Shown here piece by piece: positions 13,587 through 25,231 of a stretch of 64,000 bases of DNA. Source of the stretch: Toxonevra muliebris (Eukaryota; Arthropoda; Insecta; Diptera; Pallopteridae); assembly GCA_963691655.1 (NCBI GenBank), contig OY829328.1, forward strand, positions 81,596,400 to 81,660,399, in the 5' to 3' direction. Position 1 is the first letter of the stretch. Each line of letters opens with the position of its first letter. The notes below the pieces were generated by a model. It was not told where the DNA came from, did not search any database, and saw only the letters and a program-made list of their open reading frames with translations. Position numbers and translations under genes: made by a program.

Positions 13587-14169
13587 GCCCGGCTGTTTAA
13601 CCAGTCTGCGAGTATTCTCATAATTATTTATGAAATATTGTACAATAGAGTTTACATCCACGATTTGGATAAATTCCGCAGTTTTTACCCAATTTTCCCT
13701 AATTTACCGATATATAATTTTTCAGTATATCGTTATTAAATAGTGTCTACTTTCAGCATTCAATTTCACCACTTGAACCAATTTTATCCTATCCTAAACC
13801 AGAGTTTGAAATTTCTGGTATTTTAATTTTACTCTTTAAGCTTAGAAAAGCCGAACTTAGTATTTCGGGTTTTAACTCAACTAGAGGCCAGCACAGTAAT
13901 TTAAATCTTCGGTTTTCTTTTGCCCCAATTTTTACATCAAAAGTTGAAATAATCCTATATAAATTTAAAAGTATAATTTTATAGCTCAAAGCCGAGTTAT
14001 AAAATTTTATAATCGGTTGAGCAGATCATTTTTTCTATATACTCGTAGAAACAATCTGTATACATTCCATTTACATGAAAAACATGGAATTGAGGTTTCG
14101 ATGCCGGTTGTGTTTTCGTTCTTATAATTCTATAGAAAAATTATTGGATTATAAATATAGAAAAATATA
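13587..14169. other. Gene-free stretch
   Basis: AT-rich sequence between two transposons. The 13518-13739 and 13789-13989 open frames have no recognisable features. Confidence 0.3.
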
Positions 14170-14547
14170 CAGTGACAGATAAAAATGTTTACAAGATTTC
14201 TGAAACGAGTGAATCGATTTTGGCATACTTTCAACTTGAAAGGTTTACTTATAATTTTGAATTTTATTTTCCAAACCCTGGGAGGAATTTATGAGTTTTT
14301 TTTTTAACTGCAAAAATCAAAAAACGTTTTATTAGATTAAAATAGCAATTATAAAGAGAACATCCCACAACTTTCACCCCCGGTTATCATATTTTCATTT
14401 ATTTTTTAATGAAAATAATGAGAAATAGAAATTTAAAACACATGTTGAAAATTTAAATTCAATGAATACAAAAAAAAAAAAAAAAAAAATAGTTCTGGAT
14501 CATTTAATTTGTCCCAGAAATTTTGTAAACAATTTCGTCTGACTTTG
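14170..14547. mobile_element. Tc1/mariner-type MITE, 378 bp
   Basis: The left end CAGTGACAGATAAAAATG and the reverse complement of the right end CAAAGTCAGACGAAATTG begin 33-bp inverted repeats that agree at about 26 of 33 positions; the inner block TGTTTACAA is identical. Both sides are flanked by TA, the target duplicated by Tc1/mariner elements. There is no coding frame inside; the interior is AT-rich with a long A run near 14471. Confidence 0.65.
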
Positions 14548-15499
14548 TATGTATGTACTTTGTATATGTAACGAACGATAAGACTAAAATACAAGATTGT
14601 AACTATATGTTTTTTTTTTATATGAAAGCAATTAATTTGTAAATTAAATTGTAATTGTTTTTCCCATAAGTACGTAATGGAAATGTAATAGTGCTAAATG
14701 ATTGTGAATACATCATATTATGTAAATATAAGAAATATTTTTTTACAACTATTTATTAATGTTTCTGAACATGTTACTTAGAATTGATAAATTTATAATT
14801 ATTTAAATTCCCAATTAAAAATGAGCTGCAAATGATAGGAAGTCTATTTATCGGATCCCTTTTCGATATGAAATTCTCCCTCAATTGTACAGGACTGCAA
14901 AATTAAACTATTTTTAAAAAAATTATTTGAAAGAAACAAAGATTTTCAACGTATATTTGTATTCTGAATCCGATTCGGAATGCAGAATTTTTTTATCTTG
15001 TCATAATTCCGATGAATATTAACCCAAAAAAGCTTGAAAGGTGGGTTTTGAATATTTTCTATCGTCTATAAAATCGAATTTCCCCAGAAAATTGTAATTG
15101 TTTCTTTCCCAGATTGTCTGATCATTGCCCTAACTTCGGTCCCTTTGATCTTAGCACGTTCAGTTCTGAAATGTATGTATTGCTTGTCAAAAACACCACT
15201 GCCTTCAATGTTTCTTCGACCACTTTGGGAGCTCCATCAGTCGATTTGGCATCGACCAAAACCAGAAAGTCGATTTTTTGACACACTATTTTAAGTTTTA
15301 TCGTTTTTGGACAGGCCATATAATGATAACCTGAAGGCCAAGAAGTATAAAAGGTTTAATAAATCGAATTCACCATAAATACATCGTTTTATTTGACCAC
15401 TGTGAAGCTAACACAACACACTAAAGCTAAATCACAAACTTGATGCCTTGAGATCACTTTGACACTACGCGGCTTCATTGCTCTTTGACTCACATGGCA
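14548..15499. other. Gene-free stretch
   Basis: AT-rich. The 65-codon minus-strand frame at 15122-15319 is probably fortuitous or part of an old repeat; no domain is visible. Confidence 0.3.
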
Positions 15500-15504
15500 C
15501 CGAA

Positions 15505-15662
15505 CGTGTTAATTGGTATGCAGATGTTTCGAAAATGGATCGCTGTTCTGGTCCGGTTGTCGTTGGACTCAGATCAAGGATCTTAATCCCACTGGGTATA
15601 TAGCCGAATGTTTTTTATTTCAAGCCAAAATATATGCAATTGATGCCTGTGAAAATAAATAT
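15505..15662 (+). pseudogene. LINE RNase H fragment
   Basis: Read on the plus strand: NWYADVSKMDRCSG, then a hydrophobic stretch, SRILIPLG, a stop codon, PNVFYFKPKYMQLMPV. This aligns with the start of the RNase H domain of I/R1/LOA-type LINEs, whose typical pattern is WYTDGSKM, then GPR, PLG, then a FQAEIYAI-like block. It is broken by a stop and a frameshift. It is a relic, possibly of the same insertion as the LINE tail at 17000-17530, with the mariner at 15870-16942 inserted between, but that link is inferred. Confidence 0.55.
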
Positions 15663-15869
15663 TAACCTTAAGAACGGTTTAACCTTTTGGACCTGAAAAA
15701 AAAACTTCGGAATTTTGCAATACGTGATCACTAATACAACGAACACAAACAACCACCGCTGTCAACTGAGAAACAAACGTTAATATTTTATACTAAAGAT
15801 CATAACGAACGGAAAAAATTCATTCCTATGCAAAGTCTGCGGCAAATTATACCAAGAAGTGTCTTCAAA

Positions 15870-16942
15870 TTCCACCTTGATCAAAAAGTTCCCGAAATAA
15901 CCACCATGTGGCGCTCCCATCATGTCGATTTGAGTTCTGTTGTTAATATCCCATCTAAATCTTAGCGTCATAGCTTGACATTTGCAAAAGTTACGTAGCC
16001 AAGAGCACATCTATCTCTGAGTGTGTTGGCGATTTTTTACAATTTTATTAAATTGTATTGTATTAAATTTTGTGTAAAAAAACGGATTTAATGGTGCGCT
16101 AATGTTGGAAATGTTGGAGGACTTGAACATTGTATATGGATCTGTCCAAGACATTTTGGTTAATGATTTGGGTTTCCGTCGTGTAGCTGCAAAGTTGGTG
16201 CCAAAAGACCTCAAGTTCATGCAAAAAAGCATGGTCTCTTTTTTGACGTCGCAAAAGACATGATTTGCGAGGTTGAATCCGATCCCACATTCATCAAAAG
16301 GATCATTACTGGAGACGAGACGTGGGTTTATGAGTACGACACGCAATCCAGACATCAGGCAAGTGAATGGCGTTCACCAAATGAGCCGAGACCAAAAAAA
16401 CCACGTCGTTTTCAGTCAAAAAAGAAAGCAATGCTCACGGTTTTCAAGGACTACAACGGTATAGTGCATCATGAATTTTTGCCAGAAGGGCAGACAGTAA
16501 ACAAAGGCTATTAATTGGGCGTTATGAGGCGTTTGCGTGAAGCAATTCGCCGAAAGAGACCAGAATTGTGGACTGAAAACTCGTGGATTTTGCACCATCG
16601 CACAGTGCCATCATTATACGTAATTTTTTGACGAAAAATGCAACAAATACCATCCAACAGCCACCGAATTCACCTGATTTGACTCCCTGTGACTTCTTTC
16701 TGTTCAATCGAGTTGAAAAACCAGTACGGGGAACGCGTTTCAGCAGCCGAGAGGAAGTAATGGAAAAATCGCAGGAACCACTGATGGACATACCGAAAAC
16801 CGAATATAAAAAATATTTCGAGGATTGGATCAAGCGCTGGCATAAGTGTGTTGCAGTCGATGGAGATTACTTTAAAGGGAACAATATAGATTTAGATGAA
16901 TAAACTTGTATTTTTAATTTTCTGAATAAATTCAAGGTGGTA
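15870..16942 (+). mobile_element. Dead mariner element, second lineage
   Basis: The transposase reads from about 16090 (ALEMLEDLNIVYGS-like) through VNDLGFRRVAAKLVPKDL, then after a frameshift near 16230 DPTFIKRIITGDETWVYEYD (first catalytic Asp). It continues with HHEFLPEGQTVNKGY, a stop at 16512, GVMRRLREAIRRKRPELW, SPDLTPCDFF (third Asp), and ends NIDLDE with a stop at 16901-16903. The second catalytic block, normally LHHDNAPSH, reads LHHRTVPS, so the Asp is lost. Candidate terminal repeats share CCACCTTGA (about 15872-15880, inverted at 16932-16940). The N-terminal DNA-binding third is deleted: the element is about 1.07 kb against roughly 1.3 kb usual. Confidence 0.8.
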
Positions 16943-16999
16943 TATTTGGGTTGTATTACCCTACTAGTGAAAGAGTGGTTTGAAAATCTTTAGCTCTGT

Positions 17000-17530
17000 C
17001 TATCCATGACAAAGTTAGACTTTGTTGAGTAGTTGGCCGTTGTGATATTGCTGATAACGAAGTCGTCTTTGAAATGGCAAGAAAAGGCTCATCGACGATG
17101 TTCAATGGCCTCAATCCTTTTTGAGGACTGTCGGCTGGCCTTCTTAGAGATTCATCGTTCAGGAATGGACTAAGAAAAAGAAAATGGCTAGAGTATTGGA
17201 ATGTAATTACAGGCAAGCGAAATCGTTTGTTGTCTTTCTTATCCGGGCATTATGTGCTCAGGTATCACTTAAATTAAATACGAGTATCCAGTGAGACAGA
17301 ATGTCGTCTATACATGGAAGATGACAACTCACATTCTGCTCTGGCTCAGCTTAGAAAGGATTTCTTCTGGTTAATGATGTAAAATTTTCTGCTACAAAAG
17401 ATTTGCTGACCTTCATTCGGTCAGTTGAGCGTCTTAGATCCTAAATTGAGAAATATTACAAAATATCTTTTAGGTCGCAGTGTCTGCCACTTTAGGCTCC
17501 CCACATTACCTTAATAATAATAATAATAAA
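17000..17530 (+). pseudogene. LINE 3' end with TAA tail
   Basis: Plus-strand frames include GKRNRLLSFLIRALC, then EDDNSHSALAQLRKDFF, then KDLLTFIRSVERL, resembling the zinc-knuckle and terminal peptide of I/R1/LOA-type LINE second ORFs. Frameshifts and stops are present. The fragment ends in a TAA microsatellite at 17511-17530, the expected 3' tail of an I-clade-like element. Confidence 0.6.
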
Positions 17531-18219
17531 AGGTCAGATTTAATCTTCAGAATTTTGAAAAATCCTAACCTATCACAAAGATTACTGCTGAGGAACCACA
17601 GCGGGTTCCGAAACGATCTTCTGATCCTTATTCTATGGCTTTTGTTATTCTTCTGTCATTTTTATTCATTAATACTATAATCTCAATAATTAGCCTAAAA
17701 AATTTAGAAGAAAAATTGAGAAAAAGAATTCCAAACTAATGTTTTACAACGTCACCACTAATTTTTGGATGCAAACCACAGCCGGTTGAAAAAATATACG
17801 TATTGTCTCTCCACTCCTGGATGCGTCACATGCATGGGTAAATTCCAATGCCTACTTTCATTTAATTTTCCACCCACAATTTAATTTAATTTGATATGGA
17901 TGTGAGAAAGTTTTTTCAATGTTAGAGCCTGAAGTATAATATTTATTTCAAATAATTCTAAAATAATAATCGCGCTTTTTTTTATATTATACTAGGTATA
18001 TTTATAATTAAAGAAATATTTTTAGAATATTTATATTTGTAATTTTATTATATAAAATGGAAAATACTTATACGTCATTGTTAATTGAATGCAAAATTGA
18101 TATGTAGAATATGCACACAGTAACCTACATATCCTTATCAAAACCACATGCATACACACATACATACATACATACAAACATATGTTCATATGTATGTATT
18201 GTAACGAATATGAATTGGT
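17531..18219. other. Upstream region of the CLIP protease
   Basis: AT-rich, with a TACATACA run at about 18158-18180. No gene is supported; the region is presumably upstream flank of the protease gene. Confidence 0.3.
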
Positions 18220-18280
18220 GGTGAAATGCATTTCGCCGGTATAAATAAAGCGTGCGAAATGATTTTGCAAATAGTTCAAG
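18220..18280 (+). promoter_or_regulatory. TATA promoter of the CLIP protease with adjoining palindrome
   Basis: TATAAATA at 18240-18247 lies about 30 bp before a TTCAAG start-like motif (about 18273) and 170 bp before the ATG at 18417. Immediately upstream, 18220-18237 reads GGTGAAATGCATTTCGCC, an 18-bp near-perfect palindrome (16 of 18 symmetric). Its position abutting the TATA box suggests a dimeric factor site. I cannot name the factor; it is not a clean NF-kappaB consensus. Confidence 0.5.
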
Positions 18281-18416
18281 CTCGTGCTTTAAGGTCGTAC
18301 GAATAAAAATATTGTACTATATTTTTATTATTGCATAGATTGAAATAATAAGTAAAATATAATATATAGTTAAAAGTGTTCACATTAATACGATTTTAAA
18401 AATTAACATTTTGAAA

Positions 18417-21400
18417 ATGAAGTTCATTAACAGTGCTGCCAAAGTCTTTCAAGGATTTTTGTGTTTTTATTTAATTCTAACATCGTACACTGTGTTAGCG
18501 CGTAAGTTATTTGTTTTTATTTTTATTAAAACACTGAAAAATATAGCCATTGAACTATAAGAAGCATTTTAAACTTATATTCTGCTCTGCTTCTACCTAT
18601 CCAGAGTAGAATTAACGTTATATTGGATGTATTGATTAACCATTTAAGTATTGGGAGTATGAATGTATAAACTCGTATTTTTTTCTAATTTGGACATTTA
18701 TTGTAAAAAAGTGATTATAAATTTTTTCTTTAAAGTATTGTCCATCGTTAGCCACAACCTTTTCCCATCTTTCTGGTAGCACACGGATTCCGCGTTGAAA
18801 GAACTCCTCATCTTTTCAGGCTATCCACGAATCAACCCATTTTTTTAATTCTTCGAAAGAACGGAAGTGCTGTTCAGCCAGGCCATGTGTCATCGATCGG
18901 AAAAAGTGGTAATTAGAAGGAGCAATGTCTGGAGTAGCACTTCCCATTTCAGCGTTTCCAAGTATGTTTTTACTTGCCTTGCAACATGCGGCCGAGCATT
19001 GTCGTTTGACGACCTCGATAGCCTAGTGGATAGTGCACTAGACTTTCATCTGGGAGGTTCGGTTTCGATTCCCGTCTTCGTCTGGTGGTTAATTTTCATA
19101 ACTTTCTTATATTCACTATCAATATGAAGTGTATGAGAATTATAAGATAGTGTACAAGTACACACATTGGTTGGTAATGGCAAAACCACCAAGCCGATAA
19201 AAAATTGCCACACCGCCGTTCGGAATCGGCGTTAAACTGTAGGTCCAACTATGTGGTACCACAATGGGCCGTTCAGGCCTAAGTGTGTCTCTCGACAGCC
19301 ACTCCAACCTAACCTATTGTCGTGCTGAAGAATAACTTCATCGTGTCTATTCTCATATTCTGGTCTCTTATCCTTTAATGCTCGGCTCAAATGCATTAAT
19401 TGTAGTCGGTAGCGGTCGCCAGTGATCGTTTCATTCGGTTTCAACAGCTCATAATACACGACACCTTTCATATCCCACCAAATATTCGACATTTTCAGCT
19501 ATAGTAAAACACTTTTTTAAAATTATGAAAATTATTTGACAGATCAATTCTTATAGTATTTTTGGCGCTCTTCGAGATAGAATAGCTATCAATGTCAAAG
19601 AAATGGCGCGTATGATAGATATGAAGTTAGTCACAAGTGTCACACGGTAACACTCACTTTAAAACTTTTGGTTCTTTTGAGTATTCTTCAAGTTTTTGAC
19701 TAGCCGAAAATTTGAAATTTCTTGCTTATAATGTAAACACACGAGAGGAAATTTCAGACAAATTTAGCATTTCATTGAAATGCGTCCGATATACGAAATT
19801 TCTTCATATAAAAACTGTCAAATGAAATTATAAATATCAGAAGAATTTCAACGAAATTCACTTGAAATGCCGAAAGTAACTCAGCAACCCTCAAAAAAAT
19901 GATTGTAAAAAACAGGGAAAATATAGAATCTATTATTTTTCATTATTTTATTTATTTTTCATCGCTGAGCAAAGTACAGTCAATCTCTCAGAATCTTCTT
20001 TGATCGTGGCTGCTGCAGGAATAAAATAATTTATTAAATAGAGCACGCACATTAGGCTGGTTCAGGCTTGTATGAAAAAAATTAAAGTTGCTCCGATTTT
20101 CGCGCCCCGAGCACCAAAAGTTTCGTTTTGGTTTAACTTAGCACTGTGTTAAATTTCGTTAATTTTGGTGGAAGTTTAATGGACCCGAAACCATTTTTAA
20201 AACCGAAAGTTACTGATTATGGTGTAATCGTGGAGTATAAGTATAGAAATTTGTTCCATTTATTAAAAATTACAATTGAATAACTTGCTTTTCTGTTACT
20301 TGCTTTTCTGTAACTTATTTAGTTTTGAAGAAATCGACCTTTCAATGTCAAAAAACGAAGTTGCTCTATACAAGAACATAACGAAAAGTTGAACTAAATT
20401 TACTTAAATAGGATTATTTGTTTGTGCAATCGAAAGTATCAGATGCTGATTGCCAGTGTTATAAAAAGCTTCTGTTATCAAAACCTTACTAAATGTCTTA
20501 GTAGATGTGACTATAAGGAGTTTTTAGAGCTAGCACTGATATTTCTTGGGACAATGAATCATGCGCGGTGGGTGACAAAAGTAATTTACTACCTAAAAAT
20601 TGTTTTGTTTCGTTATTAATTCACGTTACCTGCAAAGCAAATAAATGGAGTCAAGATGTTAGTATTTTCATAATACTAAAATATATTTCAGTATGATTTG
20701 GTTGCACTAATGCTGTAGAAGCTCCATTTATGGATTATTGCTTCGTAAAAGATTCGTTCGGATATGAAATTATTGATCCAGCCGTATCCATGGTGATATA
20801 ATAAATAAAATCCAAAACCATTTGTGGTACTTAGTAGAGGAAACAATAGCTTTCAAATGTGTCCTTTGCAGAAAAAGAGAAAATGGTTGAACGACTAAAA
20901 TGTTTGAGCTCGTTGTGAAATTGAATTCGTTTTCTTGACGAATTGAATCTTCATTGACTTTCTATGGTTTGTTGGGATTTTTAAATTATATTTTCATAAT
21001 TTCTTCACCTACTTAACCACTTCGGGACGAAAACTTCGGGTTGAGCTACGTCACAAATTTTTATATATTTGTATTTCTTACAATTTTCTAAGAAAAGTCG
21101 CAACAATTTTAGGAGATCCTATAAAGGAAATTATCCTGGGTTAAAAAATATACAACTCATGTTGAAAATCTATATTTTTATGTAAGTAGAAGGAATAAAA
21201 TGTCGCAACCAATCCGAAATATCAAAAACATGATTTTATTTTTGAAGCAATACGATTTTTTGTAGTTCACTAGGGACAAAACTGTCCCATTCGTCCCGAA
21301 ACTGTTAAGTGAGTTGGTGCTTACTTCTTGTAAGAAATGTGCATACATACATAAATCTTAATATAAATATTATCCGAGTTTAATGTTTTTAGTTTGATGT

Positions 21401-23007
21401 GTCAATCAGTTTTACAAACTAGAGTCCCATAAATAGACATTAATATTTAATATCTCTATTTTAAACATTATTCTTTGCAGAACAATCCTGTACAACATTA
21501 AAATCGAAAACTGGTAAATGTGTTATAGCGGCAGAATGTAATGATAATAAAGATTCACCAGTTTTATTTGGTGATGATCTCGTGCGACAACGTATACTAA
21601 ATTCAATTTGCAATCCTGATGCAAGTGGAGTAAGTGTTTACTTTGATTCTTTACCAGACTTAAGAACTTAATTGTAAATAATTCTTTTACCTTTTCCATT
21701 TCTTCTACGATAGAATCCGACCATTTGTTGTGACTCAGTTAAAGCTAAAAAAAATAGATTCTTTTCGGGTAAAAACTATGAGGAAAGCCTAAATACCACA
21801 GGTGTCACAATATTGAAAGCTAAAACTATAATTAATGTATGCGGTCGCATGGATACAAATCGTGTTGCCTTTGGTGCGAATACAACACTAGGTGAATTCC
21901 CATGGATGGCATTATTAAAGTATGATACCCAGCCACCATTCAAATGTGGTGGTTCATTAATAACAAATCAGTATGTGCTCACGGCAGCGCATTGTGTAAC
22001 GGATTCGAGTGCAAATTTGTAAGTGTTGAAAATAATTAAATCCATTATTTTCATAAAGCATTGATCATTTTATTATTTAATGAAAAATGTAATGCCAACA
22101 ATGAAGGAAATTTTATTATCATTAAAAACTGCATTGCTAAGGACTGACAGCTAATGCTAATGAAATTTGATTTTCATTATTATTAATTTTATTATACATT
22201 GATGTTGAAATCATTAATTAGTTTATCTTTGATATTTCTAGAATTGGTGTGCGTCTCGGTGAATATGACACTAGTACCGAACAAGATTGTAATCGGAGAA
22301 AATGTTTTAACCCGGTAATTGATGTAAATATTGCTGAAGTTAAAACCCATCCACAGTACAGTTTGGTGAAACGTTCCTATGATATTGCCTTAATAAAATT
22401 GCAAAAAATAGTAAAATTTAATAGTGAGTATCAATTAGAACTAATTATCACCAAAATATTCTTATAAATTTCGTATTTTTAGAATATATACGACCAATTT
22501 GCTTGCCAGTAACAACAATAACTTGTCATCCCGTAGTTCTTAATAATCCATATACAATAGCTGGTTGGGGTCTTACAGAAAAAAGTTAGTAAACTTAAGT
22601 GAATGAAGAGTTTTTATAAAATTTACTTATTTTTTTTTTTTTTTTTTCAATATTGTTTTATTTTTTGTTTTGCTTTTCCAGACAATGCCTCCAACATACT
22701 ACAAAAGGCAGCATTACCCCAGCGCGATCGTGAAGTTTGTACTGAAACCTATAATCGTGTTAATATTCTCGATGTACATTTATGTGCTGGCGGTGAACAA
22801 CTCGCCGCTTCATGCAAAGGTGATTCTGGTGGCCCAGTCTTTCTTCCAGCACCTATACTCATCAATAATATACAAACATTCCGGTATTTTCAATTTGGTG
22901 CCATCTCTTTTGGTTCACTTTATTGCGGCACTAATAGCAATACATATCCTGCACTCTTTGCCAATGTTGTCGAAATGATGCCGTGGGTAACAAGTAATAT
23001 TGATTGA
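18417..23007 (+). CDS. CLIP-domain serine protease (easter/SPE-like), six exons
   Basis: Secreted zymogen of the fly immune/Toll/melanisation protease class. Exons: 18417-18501, 21481-21629, 21714-22018, 22242-22423, 22483-22584, 22682-23007. All junctions are GT-AG and phases agree, giving 382 residues. Residues 1-28 are a signal peptide. The CLIP domain has six Cys between C32 and C84. The linker Cys is C121, and the predicted activation cleavage is after R128 (TNR/VAFG). The protease domain has H171 (TAAHC), D227 (YDIALIK) and S323 (CKGDSGGP), so the triad is intact. Oddities: the mature N-terminus is VAFG rather than IVGG-like, and the residue at chymotrypsin position 189 is Ala (A317) instead of trypsin-type Asp, so Arg/Lys specificity is doubtful. 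Intron 1 (3 kb) holds a mariner and a SINE. No specific orthologue is assigned. Confidence 0.9.
18713..19492 (-). pseudogene. Mariner transposase relic, third lineage, split by a SINE
   Basis: On the minus strand: MSNIWWDMKGVVYYELLKPN, TITGDRYRLQL, ALKDKRPEYENRHDEVILQHDN. Then, after the SINE (19006-19315), ARPHVARQVKTYLETLKWEV. After a small deletion come TPDIAPSNYHFFRSM, LAEQHFRSFEELKKWVDSWI, a stop codon, and FFQRGIRVLPERWEKVVAND. The second catalytic Asp is present in QHDN, but the third is Asn (SNYH instead of SDYH). The N-terminal half is missing. It lies antisense inside intron 1 of the CLIP protease. Confidence 0.8.
19006..19315 (+). mobile_element. tRNA-derived SINE, 310 bp
   Basis: Inserted in the mariner relic with a perfect 8-bp duplication, ATTGTCGT (18998-19005 and 19316-19323). 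The head (19010-19085) is tRNA-like: box A TAGCCTAGTGG at about 19019-19029, and box B GGTTTCGATTCCCG-like near 19060. The body contains a GTGTACAAGTACACA palindrome at about 19150 and a central block at 19167-19246 shared with the SINEs at 48855-48934 and 49221-49312. It ends CCAACCTAACCT rather than poly(A). The head is not a functional tRNA because the cloverleaf is not preserved. Confidence 0.85.
19496..21480 (+). other. Rest of intron 1 of the CLIP protease
   Basis: Non-coding. Contains a block near 20049-20180 (AGGCTGGTTCAGGC, CGCGCCCCGAGCACC) that is more GC-rich than its surroundings and may be a repeat fragment. The acceptor TTCTTTGCAG closes the intron at 21480. Confidence 0.4.
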
Positions 23008-23780
23008 TTCGATTGAGTGAAATGGAAGCTGTTGAAAAATCGAATATATTTTAATTTAACAGACTGACTACTTTATACTTATAATCAGTATTTTTATACA
23101 TATACATACTTACATATATATTCCATAATTTAATTTAACTTAATTGTGCATCTTATTCTTTCATACATATATACGAGTAGTTATTAAATATATTAATAAA
23201 ATTATCAATTTAGGTTTTTTGAAAATTAATTATCTTTTAAATTTTAGACATGCAGGCTGAAACTATATGCCCATAGGTTTTGGCTGCAGCTGGTGCTTTT
23301 GAGAATATTTTTGCTGATGATATTAAGATTTTTTCTTTTTATTTCTTTTTACTCTTCTTGAGCTTTCACTAGCCTTCTCCCTCTGGTATAGTAATTTGTT
23401 ACTGTTGACTAGGTTTACTCAAAGGTTCTTGTATCACAATCGATTCTGAAGTATTTGTGAGACGTCTTGAACATAGATAAGCCTCCATCTCATACCCAAT
23501 CAAATGCTTGTGTGGTATTAAGAACATTTACTGAACAGTAATCCTATATTCAGCAATGCGTTAAATGAGCGATTTGAAAAATAACTAATGTAAGAAGTTT
23601 TTCAATCATCCAACTAGTGATTAAGTTAATCAATTAAGACTGTTTGCACTATTAAACGACGTCTGATCAACTGAACGACAGATCCCTCACAAAATAATTT
23701 ATTATTTTCTATGTCAAGTTAATGTGGAAATTTAATTTTCATATTTACATTTACATATCCAAACAAAAGTTACAAAATTA
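23008..23780. other. Convergent intergenic region
   Basis: This 770-bp gap separates the 3' ends of the CLIP protease (+) and PheRS-m (-). It contains AATAAA at about 23195 on the plus strand, a plausible polyadenylation signal for the protease. Nothing else is recognised. Confidence 0.4.
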
Positions 23781-25231
23781 TTAACGAATTTCAGCATTGA
23801 ATGTCTCTTGACAAGCATCTGCAATGCGCTTGTGAATATCATTAACTTCCGTTTGTGTTAATGTACGTTCCATATGACGATATACGATGCGAAAGCAAAC
23901 GCTGGATTTTCCCGTTTTCGGATGTTTAAATTTGTCAACAAGACTAATCTGCAACGACAGGTTAACATGAAATATAATAATTTAATTTGTTTAATAGCAA
24001 ATGCGAAACTTACTTGCTCCACCACATCACCAGCCACCGAACGCACAAGATCATAAAAATCATTCGGTACAAATCCTACATTTACATCTACATCATTGGG
24101 CAGCCAAAATGATAAATCATTTTTACACTGTGGATAACTGGAAATAGATTTATATTTTGGTAGATTATGTAAGTCCTTTTCATTGAATTGAGCCAGGAAA
24201 CCACTATCGTTGGACCAAAACAAACGTATATCCGGTATATCAAAGAGTATCATAGCTAAACGCTCTAAGCCCAAACCAAAAGCATAACCAATCGAATTAT
24301 GTACCCCCGCCTGCTGTAGTATCTCGTGCCGCGTTATACCCGAACCAAGCACTTCCATCCATTTCCCATTGTGTAGGATTTCTAACTCCCATGAAGGTTG
24401 TGTAAATGGAAAATATTGATCGACCCAACGATATTCCACCTGTGCACCGAAAAGTTCTTTGGCTAGGCCCAGGAGCACTTCTTTCATTTCATGTTCCATA
24501 AGCTTAACCGCTTCCAAGCTATGGCATGGCTGCTTCGATTGATCAATGCATTTAGAAGATGACTGTACTTGTGAATTGTTACTACTGCCATTCCAATTCT
24601 TTTCGAATAGCTCCAAATCGGGATTACCTTCGAAGAGCTTATCTTTCATTACTAATCGCACAGCATCAAGCTGATGAAATACTGGATAATGTGTGCTATC
24701 GATTTCATCACGACGATACACTTCCCCCACCACCAGGAAATTATCCAATCCACTTTTAATCAATTCGGATTGATGGGCAGTTGTGTGTGCACGCAGCATG
24801 TGCTTCTGATTGACATAGTAGCAATCGGATTTGGCACGACTGACATGATCAGCTGGTATTAGTAGATTATCGAAATTTTGTTGTATTGTCACAACTGGAT
24901 TCATCTTATCGTAGACTGAAAAGAGTGGATTGCCTCGTGTATTCCGGTATGCAGCATAGAAATAGTTAACAATGCGCTGTCGTATAATTGACAATGGATG
25001 ATTTTTTTGTAAATGTTTATTTGCTCCCAAGTATGAAAGTATTTTTGGTGTTACATTTGTCCAATTGTCTGTTGGATAGGTGTAACCATTTATATTCAAA
25101 TGATTCTTAACTTCTGCTGCTTGAGTTGCGTTCCTCCTCGGCAGCAGCAGTGTAGTCGTGGCAAGCAATTCATTATTGTTTATGTTAAGTCGCGTTGTTT
25201 TTAAGTTTCTCACGCACAGATTTATTAGCAT
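23781..25231 (-). CDS. PheRS-m: Mitochondrial phenylalanyl-tRNA synthetase
   Basis: Charges mitochondrial tRNA-Phe as a monomer in the mitochondrial matrix. Two exons: 25231-24014 and 23948-23781, with a 65-bp intron (donor GTAAGT, acceptor TTGCAG). The open frame running past the donor is not the true end. The spliced protein is 461 residues, the usual size for the insect enzyme. The N-terminus (residues 1-40) is rich in Arg, Asn and Leu and lacks acids, fitting a matrix-targeting peptide. Class II motifs are visible: [10 protein letters not shown], motif 2 [19 protein letters not shown], and motif 3 [20 protein letters not shown]. The second exon completes the FDX-ACB anticodon-binding domain ([20 protein letters not shown]). 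The frame is intact. It is divergently oriented to PIG-V, 1.66 kb away. Confidence 0.95.

Noticed and set aside
16956..17216. 86-codon minus-strand frame
   Set aside because: Antisense to the LINE 3' fragment at 17000-17530.
19010..19085. A tRNA gene
   Set aside because: Boxes A and B are present, but the acceptor and anticodon stems do not pair well and the segment is the head of a SINE with its own target duplication.
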